Origin: Agrobacterium tumefaciens
GTDB taxonomy: Bacteria; Pseudomonadota; Alphaproteobacteria; Rhizobiales; Rhizobiaceae
Direction: 5' to 3'
Length of the DNA: 64,000 nucleotides
Assembly: GCF_005221385.1 (NCBI RefSeq)
Contig: NZ_CP039904.1
Location: forward strand, 372,001 to 436,000
Position numbers and translations under genes: made by a program. Below the pieces are notes generated by a model. That model worked only from the letters and a program-made list of their open reading frames with translations, had not been told where the DNA came from and ran no database searches. Shown here piece by piece: positions 1 to 11,909 of the stretch (its first letter is position 1; each line of letters opens with the position of its first letter).

Positions 1-465
1 GCCATTGCGGCTGCTATAGGGCTCCAGCTCCGGCTGACGGGCGATCATTTCATCGGGCGGTGTCCAGCGCGGCCATTGGCGCTTGTACTGGATGACGCCG
101 CGGCCGGCCCATTCGAAACCGGCGCGGCCGAGGCCGACGCCATAACGCATGGCCTGACCGTTCTCATAGGTGAGGTAAAGGAAATGGTTGGCCGTATCGA
201 CGACGATGACGCCGGGACGCTCGCCCGTGGGATTGGCCACCATCTGCCGCAGGAACTGGCGCGGAATCCGCTTATAGGGAATTTCCGGCAGCGGAAACTG
301 TTCGTCCGGCTTGGGGCCGTACATCAGCGCATACATCGGATCTTCTGCGGGGGCGGCCGGCCGTGCGGCTTCACGCGCCGTGGTGTTGCAGCCGGCAAGG
401 CCGGCAAGCGCCAATCCACCTGCTCCAAGCAGGAAACCCCGCCGGGTCGTTGTCGTCTCGTTCAA
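1..465 (-). CDS. L,D-transpeptidase (YkuD/ErfK type) lipoprotein, C-terminal part beyond window edge
   Basis: The reading frame stays open to the window edge, giving 155 codons. The N-terminus has a twin-arginine-like TTRRGFLLGAGG stretch and a lipobox LAGC with the lipidated cysteine near residue 25, so a membrane-anchored periplasmic protein is expected. From about residue 80 the start of a YkuD domain is visible (RPGVIVVDTANHFLYL, then YGVGLGRAGFEWAG). The catalytic His and Cys would lie beyond the edge. The start is a TTG at 465, chosen because GAGG sits 8 bases upstream and no ATG is in frame after the preceding stop. Family members cross-link peptidoglycan stem peptides (3-3 links) or attach lipoproteins. 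It follows the 485-1540 gene on the same strand after a 19-base gap, so the two are probably co-transcribed. Confidence 0.82.
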   Translation of the reverse strand, partial: MNETTTTRRGFLLGAGGLALAGLAGCNTTAREAARPAAPAEDPMYALMYGPKPDEQFPLPEIPYKRIPRQFLRQMVANPTGERPGVIVVDTANHFLYLTYENGQAMRYGVGLGRAGFEWAGRGVIQYKRQWPRWTPPDEMIARQPELEPYSSRNG

Positions 466-484
466 TTGAAAAACCTCATTTACG

Positions 485-1540
485 TCATCTCACACTGGCA
501 AAGGGGTCTGCCAGCGCCGCATCGGGGCGGCTGATAGGGTACTTCGTGCCGGAAACCTGCGATGCCATGGACTTGGCGCCGCTGGACTTCAGAATGGCAC
601 GGAAGCTCGGATGCATGCCGCCGTCTACATACGCGCTGAGAGGTACGGAAGTTCCCTCGTTCATCGCGGCGGCAATTTTTTGTTGTTCCTCGGCCAGTTT
701 CGACGCCACCGCCGGGTCCGGCTGATTGGTGGCTGGCGGGCAGGCCGCCAGAGGATCAGCAGGCTCGCCTTCGGCGAATTCGCTGTTGAAGACATATCGC
801 CGGCCGCAAACGGAGACCTTGGGCTGGCGGCGCGTCACCTCGAAATAGTCGTAGCCTTCCTTGAGCGTACGCCAGAAGGGCATGTTGGGATCGTCGCGAT
901 GCGCCACCATGTTTCGTGCGCTCATGCGGAAGGGATAGGCCTGTACCTGAAAACGATCCTGCCCGCCCTGCAGCGCACGCGCCACGACGGCGTAAATCTC
1001 GCCCACCTGTTGGTCGGTCATGGCGTAACAGCCGGACGACGAACAGGCGCCATGCACCATCAGCGCTTCGCCGGTGTAACCGAGCGCCGATTCCAGCCGG
1101 TTGGGATAACCGAGATTGAAGGAGACGTAATATTGCGAATTCGGATTCAGCATGCCGGCCGAGACGTGATAAAAACCTTCCGGCGCCTGCCGGTCACCGG
1201 TCTTCATCTTCGGCCCGAGCTTTCCGGACCAGCGGCACATGGGATAGGTCTTCAGCAGCGCATAGCTTCCGGTCTTGTCGATCTTCCAGACCTCAAGCTC
1301 GCTTTCCTGCTTGAAAATACGAACGAGGACCGGGCTTTCCGGTCGCATGCTCTTGGCAGACATCTGCGCCATCATCTTGGACGACAGCTTCGGCGGGTCC
1401 TTCTTGACGCTATCGAGACCCATGGAGGTGCACGCGGCAAGACCGCCGCCGATCGCGACGACCGCAGCTACTCTTACCCCCGCCATCACCTTCAGCCGTA
1501 ACCCCGCAACCGCGAAATCCAGCAATGCCTTCATGTCCAT
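485..1540 (-). CDS. YafK-like L,D-transpeptidase-fold lipoprotein
   Basis: 351 residues. An N-terminal hydrophobic stretch ends in a lipobox, Leu34-Ala-Ala-Cys37, predicting a lipoprotein. The YkuD-type active-site motif is clear: MVHGACSSSGCYAM, with His163 and catalytic Cys171. The region from VLVRIFKQESELEVWK through EGFYHVSAGMLNPNSQYYVSFNLGYPN matches the YafK branch (DpaA-like in enterobacteria), whose characterised member acts on diaminopimelate-linked lipoprotein rather than forming 3-3 cross-links. Which activity applies here is not visible. The C-terminal roughly 120 residues are alanine/proline-rich and probably unstructured. The partner gene at 1-465 carries a second YkuD protein, so this is a two-gene cell-wall locus. 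The start has only a weak ribosome binding site. Confidence 0.85.
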   Translation of the reverse strand: MDMKALLDFAVAGLRLKVMAGVRVAAVVAIGGGLAACTSMGLDSVKKDPPKLSSKMMAQMSAKSMRPESPVLVRIFKQESELEVWKIDKTGSYALLKTYPMCRWSGKLGPKMKTGDRQAPEGFYHVSAGMLNPNSQYYVSFNLGYPNRLESALGYTGEALMVHGACSSSGCYAMTDQQVGEIYAVVARALQGGQDRFQVQAYPFRMSARNMVAHRDDPNMPFWRTLKEGYDYFEVTRRQPKVSVCGRRYVFNSEFAEGEPADPLAACPPATNQPDPAVASKLAEEQQKIAAAMNEGTSVPLSAYVDGGMHPSFRAILKSSGAKSMASQVSGTKYPISRPDAALADPFASVR

Positions 1541-1707
1541 GGATCGTTCTGCCCGCCTGATTTGCCCGCCTTTCCGGCAGACGCTTAACTAGCGAAGGTG
1601 GCCATAACGCGGCAACCTCGCACATGGACAAAGTCTCGTGAACAGACGTTACCCTTTCGTTAATCATAGGGACACAAGCCCGTGAGGAGCGGGGCAGACG
1701 GATACAC

Positions 1708-2903
<1,196 letters not shown>

Positions 2904-2970
2904 TTATCCAGCCGATGCGGTAACACTGAAACCTGAATTCACAACGACGGCAGAGCGGAAGGGGTTCCAG

Positions 2971-3561
2971 ATGAATCAGGCCTTTAGCCCGGAAATGCAG
3001 GCGAATTTCTTCAAGCGTGACGCGCTGGATGTGGCCCGCGCGCTCATCGGTGCGGAATTTCGCGTCGGCAATGCCGGTGGCATCATCGTGGAAACCGAAG
3101 CCTACCATCCGGACGACCCGGCATCCCACGCCTTCAACGGGCAGACCCCACGCAACAGGGCGATGTTCGGCCCGGCCGGCCATCTTTATGTCTACCGGTC
3201 CTATGGTATTCACTGGTGCGCAAATTTCGTGTGTGCGCCCGGCTCTGCCGTGCTTCTGCGGGCGATCGAACCGCTGACCGGCCTGGACATGATGAAACTG
3301 CGGCGGGGAACGGACAAGCCAAAACTTCTGTGTTCCGGCCCCGGCAGGCTTTGTCAGGCCATGGCCATTACCGGCGACATGGACGGCATGCCGCTCGACG
3401 CCCCTCCGTTTTTTCTGCGTTTGCCGAAGGAAGCCGCAGCGGTTACCAGCGGCAGGCGCATCGGCATCAGCCGCGCGGTGGATTATCCGTGGCGCTTCGG
3501 GCTTGCAGGCTCGGTGTTCATCAGCAAGAAGTTCGAAAACTCCGACAATAAAGCCATCTAG
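2971..3561 (+). CDS. DNA-3-methyladenine glycosylase (AAG/MPG family)
   Basis: 196 residues, the normal bacterial length. The protein excises 3-methyladenine and other alkylated purines to start base-excision repair. Family signatures are visible: [18 protein letters not shown] at the N-terminus, [29 protein letters not shown] in the active-site region (the Glu of VETEAY is the catalytic base in the family), [17 protein letters not shown], and [12 protein letters not shown]. Human AAG intercalates a Tyr at the flipped base, and the YVYRSYG segment corresponds to that area. GGAAGGGG precedes the ATG. The gene is monocistronic. Its TAG stop overlaps the stop of the convergent small gene 3558-3716. 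Confidence 0.95.
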   Translation: MNQAFSPEMQANFFKRDALDVARALIGAEFRVGNAGGIIVETEAYHPDDPASHAFNGQTPRNRAMFGPAGHLYVYRSYGIHWCANFVCAPGSAVLLRAIEPLTGLDMMKLRRGTDKPKLLCSGPGRLCQAMAITGDMDGMPLDAPPFFLRLPKEAAAVTSGRRIGISRAVDYPWRFGLAGSVFISKKFENSDNKAI

Positions 3562-3716
3562 AGGACTTTCGGCGGCTGATCGTTTTCGTCGGGATTGGGG
3601 GTCGGAATTTCATCCGGCAGCCTGTCGGGTTCCGGCTCTTCCACCGGCGGAATATCCGGCTGCGGCGGCACCGGCATTGGTGGTTCGGGATAGGGTTCGA
3701 CGGGAACGGTCGACAT
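3558..3716 (-). CDS. 52-residue proline/glutamate-rich hypothetical protein
   Basis: A short frame with a near-perfect AGGAGG ribosome binding site 7 bases before the ATG at 3716. The product is 52 residues, about one third proline, interspersed with Glu and Asp (for example [18 protein letters not shown]). It has no hydrophobic segment and is expected to be disordered and cytosolic. The stop codon shares a CTAG palindrome with the stop codon of the glycosylase gene, so the two genes converge with a 4-base overlap. No family is recognised. Support comes from the ribosome binding site and the skewed composition, which does not look like random antisense translation. Confidence 0.6.
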   Translation of the reverse strand: MSTVPVEPYPEPPMPVPPQPDIPPVEEPEPDRLPDEIPTPNPDENDQPPKVL

Positions 3717-3941
3717 CGCGGCCTCCTGATATAAATGCGCGATCCGAAACAGATTGCTATTTCATCTATCGGGACAACGCGCCTGCGCCGTCGCCATTCA
3801 GGCGGCGCAACGCACAAATTCGCCCATCGGTCATATGCCGATCAGGTCCCTCCGGTCCGGTTGCGCCGCCCCGCGGTTGTACAGGGAAAACGCCGGGACC
3901 GGCCGTCCGTTCCGTTTTTTGAAGAAGCTTTTTTTGACGGC

Positions 3942-4139
3942 TCAGGCAAAACCGAGCGCGCTACGGGAAACATCGCGGTTTTCGCAATAATCGCGGGAGT
4001 GGGCCTCATGGCCATGCTCACGGGCGGTCGAACGGGTCAGTTCCGGGCTTGGAACATTGAGCAGCGCGTCCGCGTAGGTGCCGGTCGCTTCCACATCATC
4101 AATCACAGGCTGCTGTTGCGGTTTTAAAAATTCAAACAT
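3942..4139 (-). CDS. 65-residue hypothetical protein
   Basis: Starts at the ATG at 4139, which has GGAGG 7 bases upstream; this start is preferred over an in-frame one 10 codons earlier with no site. The product begins MFEFLKPQQQPVIDDVE and ends with a hydrophilic, charged tail (REHGHEAHSRDYCENRD). There is no membrane segment and no recognised domain. The 225 bases between this gene and 3716 contain no convincing frame. Upstream, 4140-4313 separates it from the 3' end of the LacI-type gene. Existence rests on the ribosome binding site and plausible composition only. Confidence 0.5.
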   Translation of the reverse strand: MFEFLKPQQQPVIDDVEATGTYADALLNVPSPELTRSTAREHGHEAHSRDYCENRDVSRSALGFA

Positions 4140-4313
4140 CCGTCGTCCTCCTTCGACACGTCCCCTCAACGCGCCGGCCCAAGTCCTGTTCCATAACGAA
4201 CACGACTGCTTCGATTATACATGAGATGTCGCCGCCGTATAGATGACGAAAGGCGAACGCTATCAACTGACGTTCACAAAATGGAGTGGAATCAGTGAGC
4301 TATGCCGACAAGC

Positions 4314-5339
4314 TCAGGCAGGTCCCACCGACTCCCGCAGGATCAGCTCCACGGGCCACAATTCCTGCACTTCGCGCACCGGCCTGCCGCCGATGATCTG
4401 CAGAAGCAGGTCCGTCACCCGCATGCCGGCCATGCGCATGGGGGAGCGGGTGGTGGAAAGCGGCGGCATCATGCTTCCCGGGGTGAGATAGGGAAACACA
4501 TCATCATGGGCGATGACGGAGACGTCCTTGCCGATCGTCAGACCCAACTGGGTCGCCGCGCGATACACACCTTGCGCTGTCATCATCGCACCCGCAACGA
4601 AGGCCGTCGGGCGCGGTGTCTGCTCCAGAAGCGAGCGGGCGAAGCGAAAAGCCGTCTCCTCGCTGAAATGCTCGCTGATCATGAAACGCGGATCCGGCGT
4701 GATGCCATGGGTCGCCAGCGCATCGCGAAAACCCTGTTCCCGATCCTGCACGAAAGTACGGCCGACCGGACCGTTGATGAGAGCAATCCGCCTGTGTCCA
4801 CGCTCCAGAAAATGGATCGTCGGACGATAGGTCACGTCATGATTGTCGATATCGAGCCAGGCATGTTCGAAGGGTGTCTTCGAGCGGCCATGCACGATGA
4901 ACGGCACACCCAGCCGGTTGAGCAGCGCAATGCGCTCATCCTCCGGGCGCGGTGAATGCACGATGATACCATCCACCCGTCCGCTCGACGCAAGCCTGCT
5001 GAAAATCGCCAGTTCCTCGTCAAGGTCATTGTCGACAGTCACGCTGACGAGGATGTCGGTCTCTTCCCCTTCCAGCCGGGTCGCCATTCCACCCATGAAT
5101 TCCGAGAAGAAATGCCCGCCGCCTGAACGACCCATGACGACACCGATGGCACCCGCCCTGCCGGTTGCCAGCCTGACCGCGTTGGCATTGGGCCGGTAGC
5201 CGTATTTCAGCGCAGCCTCCATCACCCGCTGCCGCGTTTCCTCGCGCACCTCGGGATAGCCGCCAAGCGCCCGGCTGACGGTGGTGGGCGACAGCCCGAC
5301 CTTCTCTGCGAATTCCTTGAGCTTCATATTTTTTGCCAA
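4314..5339 (-). CDS. thuR: LacI-family regulator of the thu operon
   Basis: 341 residues with an N-terminal LacI helix-turn-helix (LKEFAEKVGLSPTTVSRALGG) and the hinge-helix region YRPNANAVRLATGRA, followed by a periplasmic-binding-protein-like sugar domain (GAIGVVMGRSGGGHFFSE through VIAHDDVFPYLTPG). It lies divergently 255 bases from thuE, the standard place for the regulator of a sugar operon, and a thuR gene holds this place in related rhizobia. The start is taken at a TTG (5339), which has AGGGG 4 bases before it. An ATG 12 bases further in (5327) gives a product starting MKLKEF but has no site. It probably represses thuEFGKAB and itself through the operators at 5388-5403 and 5542-5551, with the disaccharide or a 3-keto product as effector (inference). 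Confidence 0.9.
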   Translation of the reverse strand: MAKNMKLKEFAEKVGLSPTTVSRALGGYPEVREETRQRVMEAALKYGYRPNANAVRLATGRAGAIGVVMGRSGGGHFFSEFMGGMATRLEGEETDILVSVTVDNDLDEELAIFSRLASSGRVDGIIVHSPRPEDERIALLNRLGVPFIVHGRSKTPFEHAWLDIDNHDVTYRPTIHFLERGHRRIALINGPVGRTFVQDREQGFRDALATHGITPDPRFMISEHFSEETAFRFARSLLEQTPRPTAFVAGAMMTAQGVYRAATQLGLTIGKDVSVIAHDDVFPYLTPGSMMPPLSTTRSPMRMAGMRVTDLLLQIIGGRPVREVQELWPVELILRESVGPA

Positions 5340-5387
5340 TTTGCCCCTGCATGCGTTGCCGCTGCGGATTTTTCAAGCCGACAAAAA

Positions 5388-5403
5388 TTGAAAACGATTT
5401 CAA
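5388..5403. promoter_or_regulatory. LacI-type operator candidate near thuR
   Basis: TTGAAAACGATTTCAA: inverted repeat TTGAAA/TTTCAA around a central ACGA, the classic LacI-family layout with a central CG. It lies 49 bases upstream of the thuR start in a locally A+T-rich stretch, fitting autoregulation. Confidence 0.6.
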
Positions 5404-5501
5404 TTTTTTTTCAACTGAAACCTTACAGTTGGATTTTCTGAAAGGCAAAGCCGAAAAATTCCAGACGAAAACCCCCAATTTTCGCTCAATTAGAAAGAGT
5501 A

Positions 5502-5551
5502 TTGACAGATTGTCTAGCTTTTGCGAGCTTTCCGTCAGTCAAAAGCGCTTT
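5502..5551 (+). promoter_or_regulatory. thuE promoter -35 and second LacI-type operator
   Basis: A perfect TTGACA -35 lies at 5502-5507; the matching -10 is poor (GAGCTT at 17-base spacing). A 10-base perfect palindrome AAAGCGCTTT lies at 5542-5551, about 44 bases before the thuE start. A repressor bound there would block elongation or open-complex formation. Its half-site resembles that of the operator at 5388-5403. Confidence 0.5.
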
Positions 5552-5594
5552 CAATTTTGAGGATAATCGGGAGCGTCAACGGAGGAGTTTGACA

Positions 5595-6860
5595 ATGAAT
5601 ATTTCCATGAAGACTTTGTTCCTGTGCGGAGTGGTGTTTTCTGCCGCTGTTTCCGCGCAGGCAGCTGAACTTTCCATCGCCGCCAATTCGACCGGCAAGA
5701 ACGTCGCGTTCTTCCGCGAACGCATCGCCGCCTTCGAGAAAGAAACCGGCCACAAGGTCAATCTCGTCACCATGCCGTCATCATCAAGCGAGCAGTTCAG
5801 CCAGTACCGGCTTTGGCTTGCCGCCGGCAACAAGGATGTCGACGTCTACCAGACCGACGTGATCTGGGCGCCGCAGCTGGCCGAGCAATTCGTGGATCTG
5901 ACCGCAGCGACCAAGGATGTCATCGGCGATCATTTCCCCTCCATCGTCGCCTCGCAGACAGTTGACGGCAAGCTCGTCGCCATGCCGATGTTCACCGACG
6001 CGCCGGCACTGTTTTACCGCAAGGACCTTCTGGAAAAATACGGCAAGCAGCCGCCGAAAACCTGGAAGGAACTGAGCGAGACCGCCAAGGAAATCCAGGA
6101 CAAGGAACGCGAGGGCGGACAGAAGGACCTCTGGGGTTTCGTTTTCCAGGGCAGCGCCTATGAAGGCCTGACCTGCAACGCGCTGGAATGGATCGCCTCC
6201 GCCGGCGGTGGCCATATCGTCGAAAGCAACGGCGATATCTCGATCAACAACGAGAAGGCTGCAGCCGCTATCGAAACAGCCAAGGGCTGGGTCGGCACCA
6301 TCGCGCCGCAGGGCGTGCTTGCTTATAAGGAAGAGGAAGCGCGCGGCGTCTGGCAGACCGGCAACTCCGTCTTCATGCGCAACTGGCCCTATGCCTATGC
6401 GCTCGGTAACGGCGCCGACAGCGCCATTAAAGACAAGTTCGGCGTCACCCCGCTTCCGGCCGGTGCAGAAGGTGAAGCCCCTGCCTCGACACTCGGCGGC
6501 TGGAACCTCGCCGTTTCGAAATATTCCGACGATCAGGAAGCGGCCATCCAGCTCGTGAAATTCCTGGCATCGAAGGACACCCAGAAGCTGCGCGCGATCC
6601 AGCTTTCCAACATGCCGACGATCGCCTCGCTTTACGACGACAAGGATGTCGCGGCCGCCCAGCCGTTCATGCCGACATGGAAGCCGATCTTCCAGACCGC
6701 CGTTCCGCGTCCATCCGCCTCGGCCAAGGTAAAATACAACGAGGTTTCGGCCAAGTTCTGGGGCGCCGTGCACAACACGCTCTCCGGTAACGGTACGGCG
6801 GCGGAAAATCTCGAACTTCTCGAGGTTGAACTGACCGATCTCAAAGGCAACGGCTGGTAA
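5595..6860 (+). CDS. thuE: trehalose/disaccharide ABC transporter, periplasmic binding protein
   Basis: 421 residues. The signal peptide is MKTLFLCGVVFSAAVSAQA, cleaved before AELSIAANSTGKN. The mature protein is a CUT1-type extracellular solute-binding protein (COG1653 family) with the typical FRERIAAFEKETGHKVNLV beginning. The start is the ATG at 5595, 8 bases after GGAGGA; an in-frame Met 31 codons upstream would precede this site and include promoter sequence. First gene of thuEFGKAB, 64 bases ahead of thuF. In Sinorhizobium and Agrobacterium this operon imports trehalose, maltitol and sucrose isomers. The assignment rests mainly on the diagnostic thuA and thuB genes in the same operon. 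Confidence 0.92.
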   Translation: MNISMKTLFLCGVVFSAAVSAQAAELSIAANSTGKNVAFFRERIAAFEKETGHKVNLVTMPSSSSEQFSQYRLWLAAGNKDVDVYQTDVIWAPQLAEQFVDLTAATKDVIGDHFPSIVASQTVDGKLVAMPMFTDAPALFYRKDLLEKYGKQPPKTWKELSETAKEIQDKEREGGQKDLWGFVFQGSAYEGLTCNALEWIASAGGGHIVESNGDISINNEKAAAAIETAKGWVGTIAPQGVLAYKEEEARGVWQTGNSVFMRNWPYAYALGNGADSAIKDKFGVTPLPAGAEGEAPASTLGGWNLAVSKYSDDQEAAIQLVKFLASKDTQKLRAIQLSNMPTIASLYDDKDVAAAQPFMPTWKPIFQTAVPRPSASAKVKYNEVSAKFWGAVHNTLSGNGTAAENLELLEVELTDLKGNGW

Positions 6861-6924
6861 TCCGGCCCGCGCGGGAGGCGGTCTCGTCTGATCGTTTTCC
6901 GCGCCCCAACCGCGAGATATCCCC

Positions 6925-7895
<971 letters not shown>

Positions 7896-7899
<4 letters not shown>

Positions 7900-8729
7900 C
7901 CCTGCCCAGCATCCTGAAAACCACCGCCTTTTATGCGCTGGTCGCCATCATCATGGTGATTTCGGTATTCCCGTTTTATTATGCGATCCTGACGAGCCTG
8001 AAATCCGGCTCGGCGCTGTTCCAGGTCAATTATTGGCCGCGTGACTTTTCGCTGACCAATTACAGCTTCGTCATCGGCAACGGCACGTTCCTGCGCAATC
8101 TCGGCAATTCGCTGTTCGTTGCATCTTCCGTCGTCATATTGTCGCTGTTCCTTGCGGTAACGGCATCCTATGCCTTGGCCCGCGTCCGCTTTCGTGGCCG
8201 CTCGCTGCTGCTGCTCACCATCCTGTCGGTTTCGATGTTCCCGCAGATCGCCGTTCTCGCCGGCCTGTTTGAACTGATCCGCTGGGCGGGCATCTTCAAC
8301 ACGCCGCTGGCGCTGATCTTTTCCTACATGATCTTCACCCTGCCCTTCACGGTCTGGGTGCTGACAACCTTCATGCGTGACCTGCCGATCGAGATCGAGG
8401 AAGCAGCGATTGTCGATGGCGCGACGCCATGGGTCATCATCACCCAGGTGTTCATGCCGTTAATGTGGCCCGCACTCGTCACGACAGGGCTTCTCGCCTT
8501 CATCGCAGCGTGGAACGAATTCCTTTTCGCGCTCACCTTCACCTCATCGAACGAGCAGCGCACGGTGCCCGTCGCCATCGCGCTCCTGTCGGGCGGCTCG
8601 CAGTTCGAAATCCCGTGGGGAACGATCATGGCCGCGTCGGTCATCGTCACCGCCCCGCTCGTCGTCCTCGTTCTGATCTTCCAGCGACGCATCATCTCCG
8701 GCCTCACCGCCGGCGGCGTCAAAGGCTAG
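7896..8729 (+). CDS. thuG: trehalose ABC transporter permease ThuG
   Basis: 277 residues, MalG-type permease. Start taken at the ATG overlapping the thuF stop; an in-frame Met 12 codons upstream lies inside thuF and lacks a ribosome site. Six predicted membrane spans. The EAA motif EEAAIVDGATPWVIITQVF lies about two thirds along. The C-terminus RRIISGLTAGGVKG is the standard MalG-type ending. It forms the channel with ThuF and is followed 10 bases later by the ATPase gene. Confidence 0.92.
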
Positions 8730-8739
8730 GAGAAAATTC

Positions 8740-9768
<1,029 letters not shown>

Positions 9769-9825
9769 AATTTCCACTTTCGCCGGGATCACCCAAGGTC
9801 CCGGCTTTCACCGAGGAGCATGAAA

Positions 9826-10611
9826 ATGACCATCAACACCGTTGTATGGGGCGAAAATATCCACGAACACATCAATGAGACGGTGCGTTCGATCTATCCA
9901 AACGGCATGCACAACACCATTGCCGACGCGCTGAACCAGAACCCCGAGATCAACGCCACCACCGCCACGCTGCAGGAGCCGGAACACGGGCTTTCGCAGG
10001 AGCGCCTCGACAAGACCGATGTTCTGGTCTGGTGGGGCCACAAGGATCATGGCGCGGTGCAGGATGAAATCGTCGAGCGTGTCGCCAAGCGCGTCTGGGA
10101 AGGCATGGGCCTCATCGTCCTGCATTCCGGCCACTTCTCCAAGCCGTTCAAGCGCCTGATGGGCACGCCTTGCGCGCTGAAATGGCGTGAGGCGGGCGAA
10201 CGCGAGCGCCTGTGGACCATCAATCCGCGCCATCCGATTGCAGCCGGCCTGCCCGAGCATTTCGAGCTGGAAAACGAAGAAATGTATGGCGAACAGTTCT
10301 CCGTGCCGGAGCCTCTGGAAACGGTGTTCATCTCCTGGTTCCAGGGCGGTGAAGTCTTCCGTTCCGGCCTCACCTGGCGTCGTGGCGCAGGCAACATCTT
10401 CTACTTCCGCCCCGGCCACGAGACCTATCCCACCTATCACGATGCCAATGTCCAGAAGGTCATCAGCAATTCGGTGAAATGGGCCTATAATCCGGTTGGC
10501 GCACTGAAAAGCATTCACGACGCCCCCAATGTTCCCGTCGACAAGGCTCTGGAGCCGATCGAGGAACGCGGCCCCAAGCTGCACAAGGCAGGCGAAGCAG
10601 GTTACAGGTAA
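9826..10611 (+). CDS. thuA: trehalose utilisation protein ThuA
   Basis: 261 residues, ThuA family (glutamine-amidotransferase-like fold). Recognisable signatures are [50 protein letters not shown] and [15 protein letters not shown]. ThuA acts with ThuB in disaccharide breakdown through 3-keto derivatives; it is thought to handle the 3-keto sugar, but I do not regard its exact reaction as settled here. The ATG at 9826 is chosen because GAGGAG ends 7 bases before it, whereas the ATG at 9820 would be one base from that site. It lies 57 bases after thuK and 6 bases before thuB. Confidence 0.93.
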   Translation: MTINTVVWGENIHEHINETVRSIYPNGMHNTIADALNQNPEINATTATLQEPEHGLSQERLDKTDVLVWWGHKDHGAVQDEIVERVAKRVWEGMGLIVLHSGHFSKPFKRLMGTPCALKWREAGERERLWTINPRHPIAAGLPEHFELENEEMYGEQFSVPEPLETVFISWFQGGEVFRSGLTWRRGAGNIFYFRPGHETYPTYHDANVQKVISNSVKWAYNPVGALKSIHDAPNVPVDKALEPIEERGPKLHKAGEAGYR

Positions 10612-10617
10612 CAAGCC

Positions 10618-11667
10618 ATGAGACTTCTCATTCTCGGAACCGGCGGCATGGCCAATAACCATGCCACTTATTTCTCGCAGATCCCCGGCGTCGAACTCGT
10701 CGCAGCGGTGGATGTGGACGATGTGGTGGTGCGGGGCTTTGCGCTCCGCCACAACATCCCGCTCTCCTTCACCTCGCTGGATGACGCCATTGCCTGGGGT
10801 GAATTCGATGCGGCAGCCAATGTCACGCCGGACGCGATCCACCATCCGACCAGCCTGAAGCTGCTCGCGGCCGGCAAGCATGTCTTCTGCGAAAAGCCGC
10901 TGGCGGAAAACTACGCCAAGGCCGCCGAAATGGCCGATGCCGCTGAAAAGGCCGGCCTCGTCGCCATGGTCAACCTCACCTACCGCAACGTCGCCCCCTT
11001 GCAGGCGGCGCGCGAGATGGTACTGGCCGGCAAGATCGGCAAGGTGCGGCATCTGGAAGCCTCCTATCTCCAGAGCTGGCTCGTTTCCAAGGCCTGGGGC
11101 GACTGGATGACGGAGAGCAAGTGGTTGTGGCGGCTTTCCACCAAGCATGGCTCGAACGGCGTGCTTGGTGATGTCGGCATCCACATTCTCGACTTCGCGT
11201 CCTATGGCGCGGGCAGCGATGTGGAGCGCATCTTCACGCGGCTGAAAACCTTCGACAAATATGAAGGCAACAAGATTGGCGTCTACGACCTCGACGCCAA
11301 TGACAGCTTCACCATGACCGCAGAACTGGAAAACGGCGCCATGGGCGTCATCCATGCCAGCCGCTGGGCGACGGGGCACTTGAACGAACTTCGCCTGCGC
11401 ATCCACGGCGACAAGGGCGCGCTGGAAGTCACCCACACGCCTGACTATTCCAGCCTGCGCGCCTGCATCGGCGAGGATGTGGAAAAGGCGATCTGGAAGA
11501 CGATCGATGTCGACCCCGTGGCAACGAATTACGAAAAATTCGCCAAGGCCGTCATGGAAGGCGGCCCCGCCGACCCGGATTTCCGTCATGCCGCCAATCT
11601 GCAAAAGGTGCTCGATCTGTCGATCATCGCGGATCGGGAGAGGCGCGAGCTGGCCGTTTCGGCTTGA
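10618..11667 (+). CDS. thuB: ThuB, Gfo/Idh/MocA-family disaccharide 3-dehydrogenase
   Basis: 349 residues. The N-terminal NAD(P)-binding Rossmann domain has GTGGMANNHATYF, and EKPLAENYAKAAEMA carries the family's conserved EKP lysine. The C-terminal half is the alpha/beta sheet domain with GSNGVLGDVGIHILDFASY near the substrate site. In the published rhizobial pathway ThuB oxidises carbon 3 of trehalose, maltitol or sucrose isomers after import. It is the last gene of thuEFGKAB. A palindromic repeat (11690-11837) follows immediately and may mark the operon end. Confidence 0.93.
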   Translation: MRLLILGTGGMANNHATYFSQIPGVELVAAVDVDDVVVRGFALRHNIPLSFTSLDDAIAWGEFDAAANVTPDAIHHPTSLKLLAAGKHVFCEKPLAENYAKAAEMADAAEKAGLVAMVNLTYRNVAPLQAAREMVLAGKIGKVRHLEASYLQSWLVSKAWGDWMTESKWLWRLSTKHGSNGVLGDVGIHILDFASYGAGSDVERIFTRLKTFDKYEGNKIGVYDLDANDSFTMTAELENGAMGVIHASRWATGHLNELRLRIHGDKGALEVTHTPDYSSLRACIGEDVEKAIWKTIDVDPVATNYEKFAKAVMEGGPADPDFRHAANLQKVLDLSIIADRERRELAVSA

Positions 11668-11689
11668 TGTGAAAGAACAATATGCGGCA

Positions 11690-11837
11690 AAACGTTGCCG
11701 CATGTTTCTTCTCCCCAAGGGGGAGAAGGTGGCCCGAAGGGTCGGATGAGGGGGCAAGCTCCCCGAATATCGCTGACGTTACCCCCTCATCCCGCTGCCG
11801 CGACCTTCTCCCCGGCGGGGAGAAGAAGCAAGTGGCA
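11690..11837. repeat. dispersed palindromic intergenic repeat, copy 1
   Basis: A long imperfect inverted repeat. The left arm contains CTTCTCCCCaaggGGGAGAAG then GGTGGCCCGAAGGGTCGGA and TGAGGGGG. The right arm reads CCCCCTCATCCCGCTGCCG, then GACCTTCTCCCC and GGGGAGAAG. Each arm also folds on itself, so the transcript would form a cruciform-like double hairpin. A near-identical element lies at 24637-24786. The layout resembles rhizobial intergenic mosaic elements (RIME-type); that name is from memory, not a search. It lies between thuB and the 3' end of queE. Confidence 0.85.
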
Positions 11838-11909
11838 CCCGCTCACTCAATCCGCTATGCGCTTTCTTAAAGACGCGGACTACGGCGTGGAATTTCACTC
11901 CCGCACAAT

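Noticed and set aside
9808..11757. Long open frame antisense to thuA and thuB (649 codons)
   Set aside because: Typical high-G+C antisense shadow: low-complexity His/Gln/Gly-rich translation, no ribosome site, and the opposite strand holds well-recognised families.
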